10,713 nucleotides of DNA from WHTB01 sp050699035 (GTDB lineage: Bacteria; Actinomycetota; Actinomycetes; Propionibacteriales; Nocardioidaceae). The stretch spans positions 1 through 10,713 of the forward strand of contig JBOHDE010000131.1 in the NCBI GenBank assembly GCA_050699035.1, in the 5' to 3' direction. Below are positions 1-5,326 of the stretch, piece after piece. Below the pieces are notes generated by a model, which was not told the origin of the DNA, did no database searches, and saw only the letters and a list, made by a program, of their open reading frames with translations. Position 1 is the stretch's first letter; each line of letters begins with the position of its first letter. The position numbers and the translations under genes are program-made.

Positions 1-621
1 CTCCGCAGCTGGATGATGACCCGAGCCGAGACGGTCCGCGGCAGCAGCCGGGTACGCGCCCTGGTGCCGATGAGCGTGGTCGACGAGGAGGGCGAGCCGA
101 CCAGCCTGGGCAGCCACGTCACGCCGCACTTGCTCTCGCTGCCGGTGGGTGAGACGAGCCCGGTGATGCGCCTGCACCAGGTGTCGTACGCCCTGAAGGC
201 GCACAAGGAGACCGGCCGAGCCGTGGCGGCGCGCAAGCTTTCCCGGATCAGCGGCTTCGCGCCGTCGACGTTCCATGCCCTGGGCGCCCGGGTCGCGACC
301 GCGTACCCCCGGCGTGCGTTCCAGCTGGTGGTCACGAACGTGCCGGGACCGCAGTTCCCGCTGTACGCGCTCGGCGCGCGGATGCTGGCGAGCTACCCGG
401 TGCTCCCGCTGCTGCAGGGGCAGGCGGTCGCCGTCGGCGTCACCTCGTACGACGGCAAGGTCTTCTACGGCATCGACGCCGACTACGACGCGATGCCGGA
501 CGCCGACGTGCTCGGGCAGTGCATCGTCGAGGCGCTCGACGAGCTGGTGGAGACCACGACGCCGAGCCGGGCGCGGGCGCCGCGTGGGCGCACCAAGCCG
601 CGGCCGAAGGGGGACGGCTGA
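1..621 (+). CDS. WS/DGAT-type O-acyltransferase, C-terminal part (5' truncated by the window)
   Basis: This is the C-terminal 206 codons of a wax ester synthase/diacylglycerol acyltransferase-family protein, which transfers acyl groups from acyl-CoA to alcohols or diacylglycerol to make storage lipid. The frame is open from base 1, so the gene starts upstream, and the ATG codons at 13 and 16 are internal. Visible family hallmarks are RALVPMSV near the left end, NVPGP (337-351) followed by the PLYALGARM segment, and a GVTSYDGKVFYGI stretch (about 436-474) followed by acidic residues, which matches the conserved end of the family. The catalytic HHxxxDG motif lies in the missing N-terminal half, so activity cannot be judged. 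The protein ends in a basic Arg/Lys/Pro tail. The next gene begins one base after the stop codon, so the two are almost certainly co-transcribed. Family assignment is secure; substrate is not. Confidence 0.88.
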   Translation, partial: LRSWMMTRAETVRGSSRVRALVPMSVVDEEGEPTSLGSHVTPHLLSLPVGETSPVMRLHQVSYALKAHKETGRAVAARKLSRISGFAPSTFHALGARVATAYPRRAFQLVVTNVPGPQFPLYALGARMLASYPVLPLLQGQAVAVGVTSYDGKVFYGIDADYDAMPDADVLGQCIVEALDELVETTTPSRARAPRGRTKPRPKGDG

Positions 622-622
622 C

Positions 623-1108
623 ATGCGTGTCTACGTGCCGGTGACGCCGGCTGGTCTCCGCGCACTGGTCGAGTCCGGCGGGCTCGGACCACCGCCGATC
701 ATCGGGTACGCCGTGACCGGACCGCTGCGCGAGTGGTATGCCGCGAGCGACGAGGAGGAGATGGAGTACGCCGCGATGACGCTGGCCGCCCAGGCCGCGC
801 TGCGGTTCCTGGCCGCCGCCGACGACCACCAGCTGCGGCGGATGGTGCTGGCCGTCGACACCGGCAATGCCACCCCGGACGAGTCCCAGGGCCGCGGTGC
901 TGTGGTGATCGACGCCGCGGTTCCGCAGCGCGAGGTGGTCGCCGTGCACGCCGACACCGCCGAGGCGGAGGCCGACGTCACGGCCGCGGTGACGGTGCTG
1001 CGAGCCGGCGGGCCGCGCGACGACGACGAGCAGTTCGTGGTGGACAGCTGCGAGGCCCACGAGCTGGCCTGGTTCGCGTCCCAGGAGGTCGGCGACCTGC
1101 TGTCATGA
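623..1108 (+). CDS. DUF6912-like conserved hypothetical protein, 161 aa
   Basis: A 161-residue soluble protein of unknown function, starting MRVYVPVTP. The start is fixed by context: the ATG lies one base after the upstream TGA and is preceded by a strong purine run, AAGGGGGA (607-614), at ribosome-binding distance. The same frame is open further upstream, to 275, but that part overlaps the acyltransferase and has shadow-type Arg/Ser-rich composition. The body is Ala/Val/Asp-rich and the C-terminal third is acidic (GPRDDDEQF), with no signal peptide, membrane segment or recognisable catalytic motif. The opening and overall composition resemble actinobacterial proteins annotated DUF6912, recalled from memory rather than tested. 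It sits between the acyltransferase and ku, 59 bases before the latter, and coupling to the acyltransferase is the only functional hint. Confidence 0.8.
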   Translation: MRVYVPVTPAGLRALVESGGLGPPPIIGYAVTGPLREWYAASDEEEMEYAAMTLAAQAALRFLAAADDHQLRRMVLAVDTGNATPDESQGRGAVVIDAAVPQREVVAVHADTAEAEADVTAAVTVLRAGGPRDDDEQFVVDSCEAHELAWFASQEVGDLLS

Positions 1109-1167
1109 CCCGACGCCACTGTGTCGCGTTGCTTGTGCAGGATGCGTCCATCGGTGATCGTTGACCC

Positions 1168-2145
1168 ATGCAGGCCATCTGGAAGGGCACGATCTCCTTC
1201 GGCATGGTGACGATCCCGGTCAAGGTGTACTCCGCGACCGAGGAGCGCGACGTGTCGTTCCGTCAGGTGCATTCCGCCGACTCGGGGCGGATCCGCTACA
1301 AGCGGGTGTGCGAGGTGTGCAAGGAGGAGGTGCCGTACTCCGACATCGCCAAGGGCTACGAGATGCCCGACGGCCGGATGGTCGTGCTGGAGAGCGAGGA
1401 CTTCGCGGCGCTGCCGCTGCCGACCGCCAAGTCGATCGAGGTCTTGGAGTTCGTCCCGATCGACCAGGTCGACCCGCTCTACTTCGCCAAGGCCTACTAC
1501 CTGGCCGCCGACACCGTGGGTGCCAAGCCGTACGTCCTGCTGCGTGACTCGCTGACCGCGAGCGGACAGGTCGCGCTGGTCAAGGTGGCGATCCGGACTC
1601 GTGAGGCGTTGGCGCTGCTGCGCGAGAAGGACGGCGCGCTGGTGCTGCAGACCATGCTCTGGCCGGAGGAGGTGCGTGACTCGTCGTTCGCCGTACCCCC
1701 CGAGGACGTCGAGGTACGCGACCAGGAGCGCTCGATGGCGCAGTCCTACATCGCCACCCTGGAGGGCGACTTCGAGCCGTCGCGCTACCACAGCGAGTAC
1801 CGGGAGGCGCTCGAGGAGATGGTCGAGGCCAAGGCGTCCGGCCTGGAGCCGTTGGAGGAGGACGAGGAAGAGGCCGACGGCGGCGCCGAGGTGGTCGACC
1901 TGGTGGCGGCGCTGCGGGCGTCGGTCGCCGCGGCCAAGGAGCGGCGCGGTGAGGCGGCCGACGAGCCAGCGAAGGGTACGGCCAAGAAGACCGCCGCTGC
2001 GAAGAAGTCGGCGGCGAAGAAGGCACCTACCAAGAAGGCCGCCGCCAAGAAGTCGGCCGCGAAGAAGGCACCTGCCAAGAAGGCCGCCGCCAAGAAGGTG
2101 GACAAGCGCCCGACGGCCAAGAAGCAGGCCAAGAAGTCGGCCTGA
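1168..2145 (+). CDS. ku: Ku, non-homologous end-joining DNA-end-binding protein
   Basis: A 325-residue bacterial Ku homologue. As a homodimer it threads onto double-strand DNA ends and recruits the ligase LigD. The N-terminus MQAIWKGTISFGMVTIPVKV (residues 1-20) is the classic bacterial Ku opening and sets the start. The Ku beta-barrel core runs to about residue 225, with a CEVC pair at 48-51 and the conserved AKAYYLAAD region at 107-115. Then come an acidic linker (about 227-240), the short EVVDLVAALRASV segment (241-253) typical of the LigD-interacting minimal C-terminus, and an extended Lys/Ala/Pro tail (about 268-325) of the kind that binds DNA in long-form actinobacterial Ku proteins. 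No Shine-Dalgarno is obvious. GATCGT ends six bases before the ATG, a weak -10-like arrangement that might give a leaderless transcript. No ligD is visible nearby. Confidence 0.96.
   Translation: MQAIWKGTISFGMVTIPVKVYSATEERDVSFRQVHSADSGRIRYKRVCEVCKEEVPYSDIAKGYEMPDGRMVVLESEDFAALPLPTAKSIEVLEFVPIDQVDPLYFAKAYYLAADTVGAKPYVLLRDSLTASGQVALVKVAIRTREALALLREKDGALVLQTMLWPEEVRDSSFAVPPEDVEVRDQERSMAQSYIATLEGDFEPSRYHSEYREALEEMVEAKASGLEPLEEDEEEADGGAEVVDLVAALRASVAAAKERRGEAADEPAKGTAKKTAAAKKSAAKKAPTKKAAAKKSAAKKAPAKKAAAKKVDKRPTAKKQAKKSA
2002..2091 (+). repeat. 45-bp tandem repeat inside the ku lysine-rich tail (2 copies plus degenerate third)
   Basis: Two consecutive 45-base units (2002-2046 and 2047-2091) encode KKSAAKKAPTKKAAA and KKSAAKKAPAKKAAA. 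They differ at a few bases, and a degenerate third unit begins KKVDKRP at 2092. The unit duplicates a Lys/Ala/Pro block reminiscent of histone-H1-like tails and probably arose by slippage or unequal exchange. Copy number may vary between strains. Confidence 0.85.
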
Positions 2146-2176
2146 CCCGGGCTCGCCGGACGACTTGGGAGTAACC

Positions 2177-2216
2177 GGGGGTGCGTGCCACGATTGCGGC
2201 ACGTCGGGACACCCCC
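2177..2216 (+). terminator. Imperfect hairpin between ku and pruA; possible terminator or leader structure
   Basis: GGGGGTG (2177-2183) pairs with CACCCCC (2210-2216). Directly inside it, CGTGCC (2184-2189) pairs with GGCACG (2198-2203) around an eight-base loop, leaving a six-base bulge (TCGGGA) on the 3' side. It lies 31 bases after the ku stop and 33 before the pruA start. No T-run follows, which is common for actinobacterial terminators. The alternative is an operator or 5' leader structure controlling pruA. Confidence 0.45.
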
Positions 2217-2249
2217 GCAGACGCAGCCTAGGCACGGAGCCGACTTCGC

Positions 2250-3878
2250 ATGGATGCCATCACGACTGTTCCCAGCCCGGTCAACGAGCCCAACCTCACC
2301 TACGCTCCCGGCACCGACGAGCGTAAGGAGCTCGAGGGGCGGCTCAAGGACCTCCAGGCCAAGCAACACCGGCTGACCGCGACCATCGGTGGCCGCAAGG
2401 TCAACGGCGGCGGCGCGGAGATCCCGATCGTGCAGCCGCATCACCACCAGCACGTGCTCGGCGTGATCAAGAACGCCACCAAGAAGGACGCCAAGGCCGC
2501 GGTCGACGCCGCCGCCAAGGCGGCTCCGGGCTGGCGGGCGATGAGCTTCGAGGACCGGGCCGCGATCATCCTCAAGGCGGCCGACCTGCTGGCCGGGCCG
2601 TGGCGGCAGACGCTCAACGCCGCGACCATGCTGGGTCAGTCCAAGACCGCGTTCCAGGCCGAGATCGACGCCGTCTGCGAGCTGGTCGACTTCTGGCGCT
2701 TCAACGTGCACTACGCCCAGCAGATCCTCCGTGAGCAGCCGATCGCGAACTCTCCCGGCATCTGGAACCGCACCGACCACCGCCCGCTCGAGGGTTTCGT
2801 CTATGCGGTCACGCCGTTCAACTTCACCGCGATCGCCGGCAACCTGCCGACCGCCCCGGCGCTGATGGGCAACACGGTGGTCTGGAAGCCGGCCCACTCC
2901 CAGCAGCTCGCCGCGCACTTCACCATGGCGCTGCTGGAGGAGGCCGGGCTGCCGCCGGGCGTGATCAACATGCTGCCCGGCGACGGGCTGGCCGTGTCGG
3001 ACGTCGTCCTCGAGCATCCCGACCTGGCCGGCATCCACTTCACCGGCTCGACGGCGACGTTCCAGCACCTGTGGAGCACGGTCGGCGCCCACATCAGCGG
3101 CTACCGCTCGTACCCCCGGATCGTCGGCGAGACCGGCGGCAAGGACTTCGTGGTGGCGCACCCGTCGGCCGACCCCGACGTGACCCGAGTGGCGCTGCTG
3201 CGTGGTGCGTTCGAGTACCAGGGACAGAAGTGCTCGGCCGCGTCCCGCGCGTACATCGCGAAGAGCGTGTGGGCGAAGCTGCGCGACGAGTTCCTGGCCG
3301 AGGTGGAGGGGATCAGGGTCGGAGACGTCAGCGACTTCAGCAACTTCATGGGCGCCGTGATCGACGACCGGGCGTTCGCGAAGCATAGGAAAGCGATCAC
3401 CCGGGCCAAGCGCAACAAGCACCTCGACGTGCTCGCCGGGGGCAAGGTCGACGGCTCGGTCGGCTACTTCGTCCGCCCGACCGTGGTGGAGTCGAGCGAC
3501 CCGACCGACCAGATGTTCGACACCGAGTACTTCGGGCCGATCCTCGCGGTGCACGTGTATGACGACAAGGACTACGACGTGGCCGTCGACCAGATGGAGT
3601 CGTTCGCGCCGTACGCCCTGACCGGAGCGATCATCGCCCAGGACCGGGCGGCCATCGCCGACGCGCAGGACAGGCTTCGGTTCGCGGCCGGCAACTTCTA
3701 CATCAACGACAAGCCGACCGGTGCGGTCGTCGGCCAGCAGCCGTTCGGCGGCGCGCGGGCGTCGGGCACCAACGACAAGGCCGGCGCCGCGCAGAACCTG
3801 TTGCGCTGGACGTCGCCGCGCTCGATCAAGGAAACGTTCAATCCGCCGAAGGACTACCGCTACCCCCACATGGGATGA
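2250..3878 (+). CDS. pruA: 1-pyrroline-5-carboxylate dehydrogenase (L-glutamate gamma-semialdehyde dehydrogenase)
   Basis: A 542-residue aldehyde dehydrogenase-superfamily enzyme that oxidises glutamate semialdehyde (in equilibrium with P5C) to glutamate with NAD+, the second step of proline degradation. It has the length and layout of stand-alone P5CDH: an N-terminal extension to about residue 60, TPFNF (188-192, oxyanion-hole Asn191), WKP with Lys213 for cofactor binding, FTGS (264-267), GETGGKDF with general base Glu294 (293-300), and YQGQKCSAASR with catalytic Cys328 (323-333). The C-terminus has the FGGARASGTNDKAG segment typical of P5CDH. The start MDAITTVPSP is preceded by GGAG (2236-2239) ten bases upstream. 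The proline dehydrogenase partner, often adjacent, is not in the window, so proline catabolism here uses separate enzymes rather than a fused PutA. The stop overlaps the next start (ATGA). Confidence 0.96.
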   Translation: MDAITTVPSPVNEPNLTYAPGTDERKELEGRLKDLQAKQHRLTATIGGRKVNGGGAEIPIVQPHHHQHVLGVIKNATKKDAKAAVDAAAKAAPGWRAMSFEDRAAIILKAADLLAGPWRQTLNAATMLGQSKTAFQAEIDAVCELVDFWRFNVHYAQQILREQPIANSPGIWNRTDHRPLEGFVYAVTPFNFTAIAGNLPTAPALMGNTVVWKPAHSQQLAAHFTMALLEEAGLPPGVINMLPGDGLAVSDVVLEHPDLAGIHFTGSTATFQHLWSTVGAHISGYRSYPRIVGETGGKDFVVAHPSADPDVTRVALLRGAFEYQGQKCSAASRAYIAKSVWAKLRDEFLAEVEGIRVGDVSDFSNFMGAVIDDRAFAKHRKAITRAKRNKHLDVLAGGKVDGSVGYFVRPTVVESSDPTDQMFDTEYFGPILAVHVYDDKDYDVAVDQMESFAPYALTGAIIAQDRAAIADAQDRLRFAAGNFYINDKPTGAVVGQQPFGGARASGTNDKAGAAQNLLRWTSPRSIKETFNPPKDYRYPHMG

Positions 3879-4156
3879 CGATGACTGTCTTCGCTGTTCA
3901 GCTCGACTTCGACCAGGACGAGGAGCACCGGCTCGAGGTGCGTCCGCGGCATCGCGACTACCTCCAGCGGCTCACCGGGGAGGGGCGGCTGCGATCGGCC
4001 GGCCCGTTCGCGGACGGTGCGGGGGCGCTGCTCGTGTACGACGTGACCGACCGCGCCGAGCTCGACGCCGTGTTGGCCGACGACCCGTACTTCAGCGGTC
4101 AGCCGGCCGCCACCGTGGCCAGCGTCCGAGAGTGGCAGATCCTCCCCCTGGGCTGA
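3875..4156 (+). CDS. YciI-family protein, 93 aa
   Basis: A small single-domain protein of the YciI superfamily, a dimeric alpha/beta ferredoxin-like fold of uncertain, possibly hydrolytic or lyase-like, function. Features matching the family are the RPRHRDYL segment with a conserved-looking His26, the GRLRSAGPFADG turn, a central hydrophobic strand (ALLVYDV), the ADDPYF motif (residues 68-73) and the closing VREWQILPLG. The ATG at 3875 overlaps the pruA stop as ATGA, implying translational coupling. A second ATG at 3881 sits a few bases after GGGATG and is an equally good start (91 aa). Coupling suggests it handles something linked to P5C metabolism, but that is inference. A large hairpin 73 bases after the stop probably ends this transcript. 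Confidence 0.87.
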   Translation: MTMTVFAVQLDFDQDEEHRLEVRPRHRDYLQRLTGEGRLRSAGPFADGAGALLVYDVTDRAELDAVLADDPYFSGQPAATVASVREWQILPLG

Positions 4157-4178
4157 CCTACCCGGTCCCTTCTCCCGC

Positions 4179-4311
4179 CGACGTTGCGCGAATGTCGTCT
4201 GGTGGGCGGCTCTGGTCCAAACCCCGTTTGGTACGGGGGCGCCCCGTTCCAATAGGTATGGAACGGGGCGCCCCCGTACCAGAAAAACCACCGACATACG
4301 CGCAACCTCGG
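4179..4311. repeat. Nested imperfect inverted repeat surrounding the central 23-bp hairpin
   Basis: The outer arms 4179-4198 and 4292-4311 are reverse complements at 18 of 20 positions by eye. Inside them TCTGGT (4211-4216) is complementary to ACCAGA (4278-4283), and the perfect 23-bp stem lies within. The left side carries extra bases, including the small hairpin CCAAAC-CCC-GTTTGG (4217-4231). GCGCGAATG followed by GGGCGGCT also occurs as a direct repeat (4187-4211 and 4311-4329). No target-site duplication is evident and nothing is encoded, so a decayed MITE-like element or a repeatedly duplicated regulatory structure are both possible. Confidence 0.55.
4229..4281. terminator. Perfect 23-bp stem, 7-nt loop hairpin; probable terminator after pruA-yciI
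   Basis: The arm 4229-4251 is the exact reverse complement of 4259-4281, separated by the seven bases ATAGGTA. The stem is G/C-dominated, and each arm carries the self-complementary core GGGGCGCCCC (4236-4245 and 4265-4274). No T-run follows on either strand; the + strand continues GAAAAACC. It therefore resembles the T-tract-free terminators of high-GC Gram-positives, here closing the pruA-yciI unit and insulating the small gene starting at 4342. The structure is certain from the sequence; the terminator role is inferred. Confidence 0.75.
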
Positions 4312-4329
4312 CGCGAATGGGGGGCGGCT

Positions 4330-4342
4330 TAGGGTGGCGGCA
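4330..4342 (+). promoter_or_regulatory. Leaderless-type -10 element (TAGGGT) for the small membrane protein gene
   Basis: TAGGGT (4330-4335) fits the actinobacterial TANNNT -10 hexamer and ends six bases before the ATG at 4342, placing the predicted transcript start on the start codon itself. No good -35 is visible. The overlapping AGGGTGG could instead act as a Shine-Dalgarno sequence. Confidence 0.5.
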
Positions 4343-4530
4343 TGGCCCTGCTCCTCGCCGCCCTGCATCTCGGGTCGTTGCACGCCGCGGAGGGTTACGC
4401 GCTGGCGATCTTCGCGCTCGGGCCGTTCGTGGTGCTGGCGATCGTGATCACGATCGTGTCGCGCCGTGACCGCGCCGCCGAGCGACACGAGCGACACGAG
4501 CGGAACGAGCGAGCGTCAGGCGATACGTGA
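4342..4530 (+). CDS. Small membrane-anchored protein, 62 aa, unknown function
   Basis: A 62-residue peptide with a hydrophobic stretch (about residues 19-40, YALAIFALGPFVVLAIVITI) followed by positively charged SRRDR, so one inner-membrane helix with a cytoplasmic C-terminus is likely. The N-terminus (MALLLAALHLGSL) is also hydrophobic and could form a second, shorter segment. The tail is hydrophilic and repetitive (ERHERHERNERA), encoded by 9-base repeats. The TAGGGT -10-like element six bases before the ATG supports the start. Its last 15 bases overlap the end of the minus-strand zinc-ribbon gene. It belongs to no family I recognise. Small membrane proteins of this shape are common in actinobacteria, and I consider it probably real but unproven. 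Confidence 0.6.
   Translation: MALLLAALHLGSLHAAEGYALAIFALGPFVVLAIVITIVSRRDRAAERHERHERNERASGDT
4480..4515 (+). repeat. Four tandem 9-base repeats (GAGCGACAC-type) in the small membrane protein gene
   Basis: Consecutive units GAGCGACAC, GAGCGACAC, GAGCGGAAC and GAGCGAGCG encode the ERH-ERH-ERN-ERA tail. Two units are identical and two have diverged. The in-frame period means copy-number change would lengthen or shorten the tail without a frameshift. Confidence 0.8.
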
Positions 4531-4716
4531 CGACCGGGTGCCGGTCGGCGCAGCGCTGAGCCCGCGCAGGATCGCTGCCCCACAGACCGTGCAGGCCAGC
4601 TCGGCCCCGTCACAGTCGTCGAGGTCGGGAGCCACCAAGACCACCTCGGCCTCGCAGTCGGGGCACCACTCGGTCGTGCCCGTGAGCATCAGCGCGTCGT
4701 CGGTTCGCGTCGACAT
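4516..4716 (-). CDS. Small zinc-ribbon-like protein, 66 aa, unknown function
   Basis: The protein begins MSTRTDDALM and contains two CxxC knuckles, CPDC (residues 18-21) and CTVCG (42-46), spaced as in a zinc ribbon; a fifth cysteine lies at 35. Between them is an acidic loop (APDLDDCDGAE) and after them a short basic tail. The start is well supported: read on the minus strand, AGGAGG (4726-4721) lies four bases before the ATG, the clearest Shine-Dalgarno in the window. It is downstream of the DUF2505 gene on the same strand, 86 bases away, so co-transcription is possible. It converges on the small membrane protein gene with a 15-base tail-to-tail overlap. Possible roles include nucleic-acid or protein binding; no function is established. 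Confidence 0.78.
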   Translation of the reverse strand: MSTRTDDALMLTGTTEWCPDCEAEVVLVAPDLDDCDGAELACTVCGAAILRGLSAAPTGTRSSRIA

Positions 4717-4802
4717 CGGGCCTCCTCACTCGTCGGACGCTCCCACCGTGGCAGCCCGCACCGACCGACCCCGGGACGACACGCTGGTCCGGGCGTCAAC
4801 TC

Positions 4803-5285
4803 TCAGCCGGCCAGCCAGTCCCGGCCGACCTGGCCCTCGGCCTTGATGCCGGCCACGATGCCGCGGGCGATCTCCTTCTCCAGCTTGCCGCCGACCAGCG
4901 GGATCTTCACCTTGACGTCACCGGAGATCGTCTCGACCGAGCCGTCGCCGTCGGGCGCGAGTACGACGGTGCCCTTCATCGCGCCCGGCTTGCCGGGGAT
5001 CACGACCTCGAGGTCGGCGCGCCGGGTGCCGTCGGCGTCCGGGGCCTGCCACCGCTCGGTCTGCACCACGTCCATCGTGTCGCCGACGAACTTCTTCGCG
5101 ATGTCGGGCGCCTCCAGCGCGCGGCTGACCCGCACCGACGCCGTGTCACCGGCGGCGTCGATCGACACCTCGTAGCTCTTCGCCAGCGTGGCCTCGCACA
5201 CCCGCTCCCGGAAGTCCTTGTCGCACAGCATCGCGAACACCGCGTCGACGCCGGCGTCGTACCTCAGCTCTCTCTGCAGGTCCAT
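4803..5285 (-). CDS. DUF2505 family protein (SRPBCC/START-like), 160 aa
   Basis: The sequence from MDLQRELRYDAGVDAVFAML to the C-terminal GQVGRDWLAG has the features of actinobacterial DUF2505: an opening beta strand, a VFAMLCDKDFRERVCEA helix region, alternating strands (ASVRVSRAL, ADLEVVIPG), a GTVVLAPDGDG hairpin, and a terminal helix after KIPLVGGKLEKEIA. The fold is thought to be a ligand-binding helix-grip (SRPBCC) domain, and no ligand is known. The frame is open up to an ATG at 5354, but that start would overlap kynA and its promoter. The in-frame ATGs at 5297, 5294 and 5285 are more credible, and I chose 5285 because homologues open near this strand. No clear Shine-Dalgarno distinguishes them. 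It is divergent from kynA, with the two starts only about 40 bases apart, so they may share control. Confidence 0.88.
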   Translation of the reverse strand: MDLQRELRYDAGVDAVFAMLCDKDFRERVCEATLAKSYEVSIDAAGDTASVRVSRALEAPDIAKKFVGDTMDVVQTERWQAPDADGTRRADLEVVIPGKPGAMKGTVVLAPDGDGSVETISGDVKVKIPLVGGKLEKEIARGIVAGIKAEGQVGRDWLAG

Positions 5286-5304
5286 GTGCGGCATCATGCC
5301 GCAC
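5286..5304. promoter_or_regulatory. 19-bp palindrome, candidate operator between DUF2505 gene and kynA
   Basis: GTGCGGCA (5286-5293) and TGCCGCAC (5297-5304) are perfect reverse complements around TCA. The site covers the expected -35 position of the kynA promoter (-10 at 5314) and the candidate start codons of the divergent DUF2505 gene. A dimeric regulator bound here could affect both genes. A chance GC-rich palindrome in coding sequence is the alternative. Confidence 0.45.
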
Positions 5305-5313
5305 CGCTGCCGA

Positions 5314-5326
5314 TATCGTGCTGAGG
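5314..5326 (+). promoter_or_regulatory. Leaderless-type -10 element (TATCGT) for kynA
   Basis: TATCGT (5314-5319) matches TANNNT and ends six bases before the GTG at 5326, so transcription should start at the start codon. The -35 region (about 5290-5296) is not consensus-like and lies in the palindrome, which would suit a regulated promoter. Confidence 0.6.

Noticed and set aside
2002..2100. Repeats in ku considered as a CRISPR-like or mobile repeat
   Set aside because: The copies are contiguous, in frame, without spacers, and encode a typical Ku lysine-rich tail.
631..2235. Long minus-strand open frame (534 codons) opposite the DUF6912-like gene and ku
   Set aside because: It lies antisense to well-supported genes and has shadow-type Arg/Leu/Gly-rich composition with no recognisable domain, which is expected at this GC content.
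1785..3869. Long minus-strand open frame (694 codons) opposite ku and pruA
   Set aside because: It mirrors the codon pattern of pruA, spans the intergenic hairpin and has no family features.
3860..4497. Open frames on both strands crossing the 4229-4281 hairpin (with GAPV/GRPVP-like repeats)
   Set aside because: The apparent peptide repeats are simply the inverted repeat translated on both strands; the flanking parts are antisense to yciI or the small membrane gene.
4717..4802. TTGACG on the minus strand (4799-4794) as a promoter for the zinc-ribbon gene
   Set aside because: No -10-like hexamer lies 16-19 bases downstream on that strand.
5188..5325. Longer kynA start (ATG at 5188 or later in-frame ATGs)
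   Set aside because: It would add 46 residues antisense to the DUF2505 gene. The GTG at 5326 has a well-placed -10 and gives the normal enzyme length.
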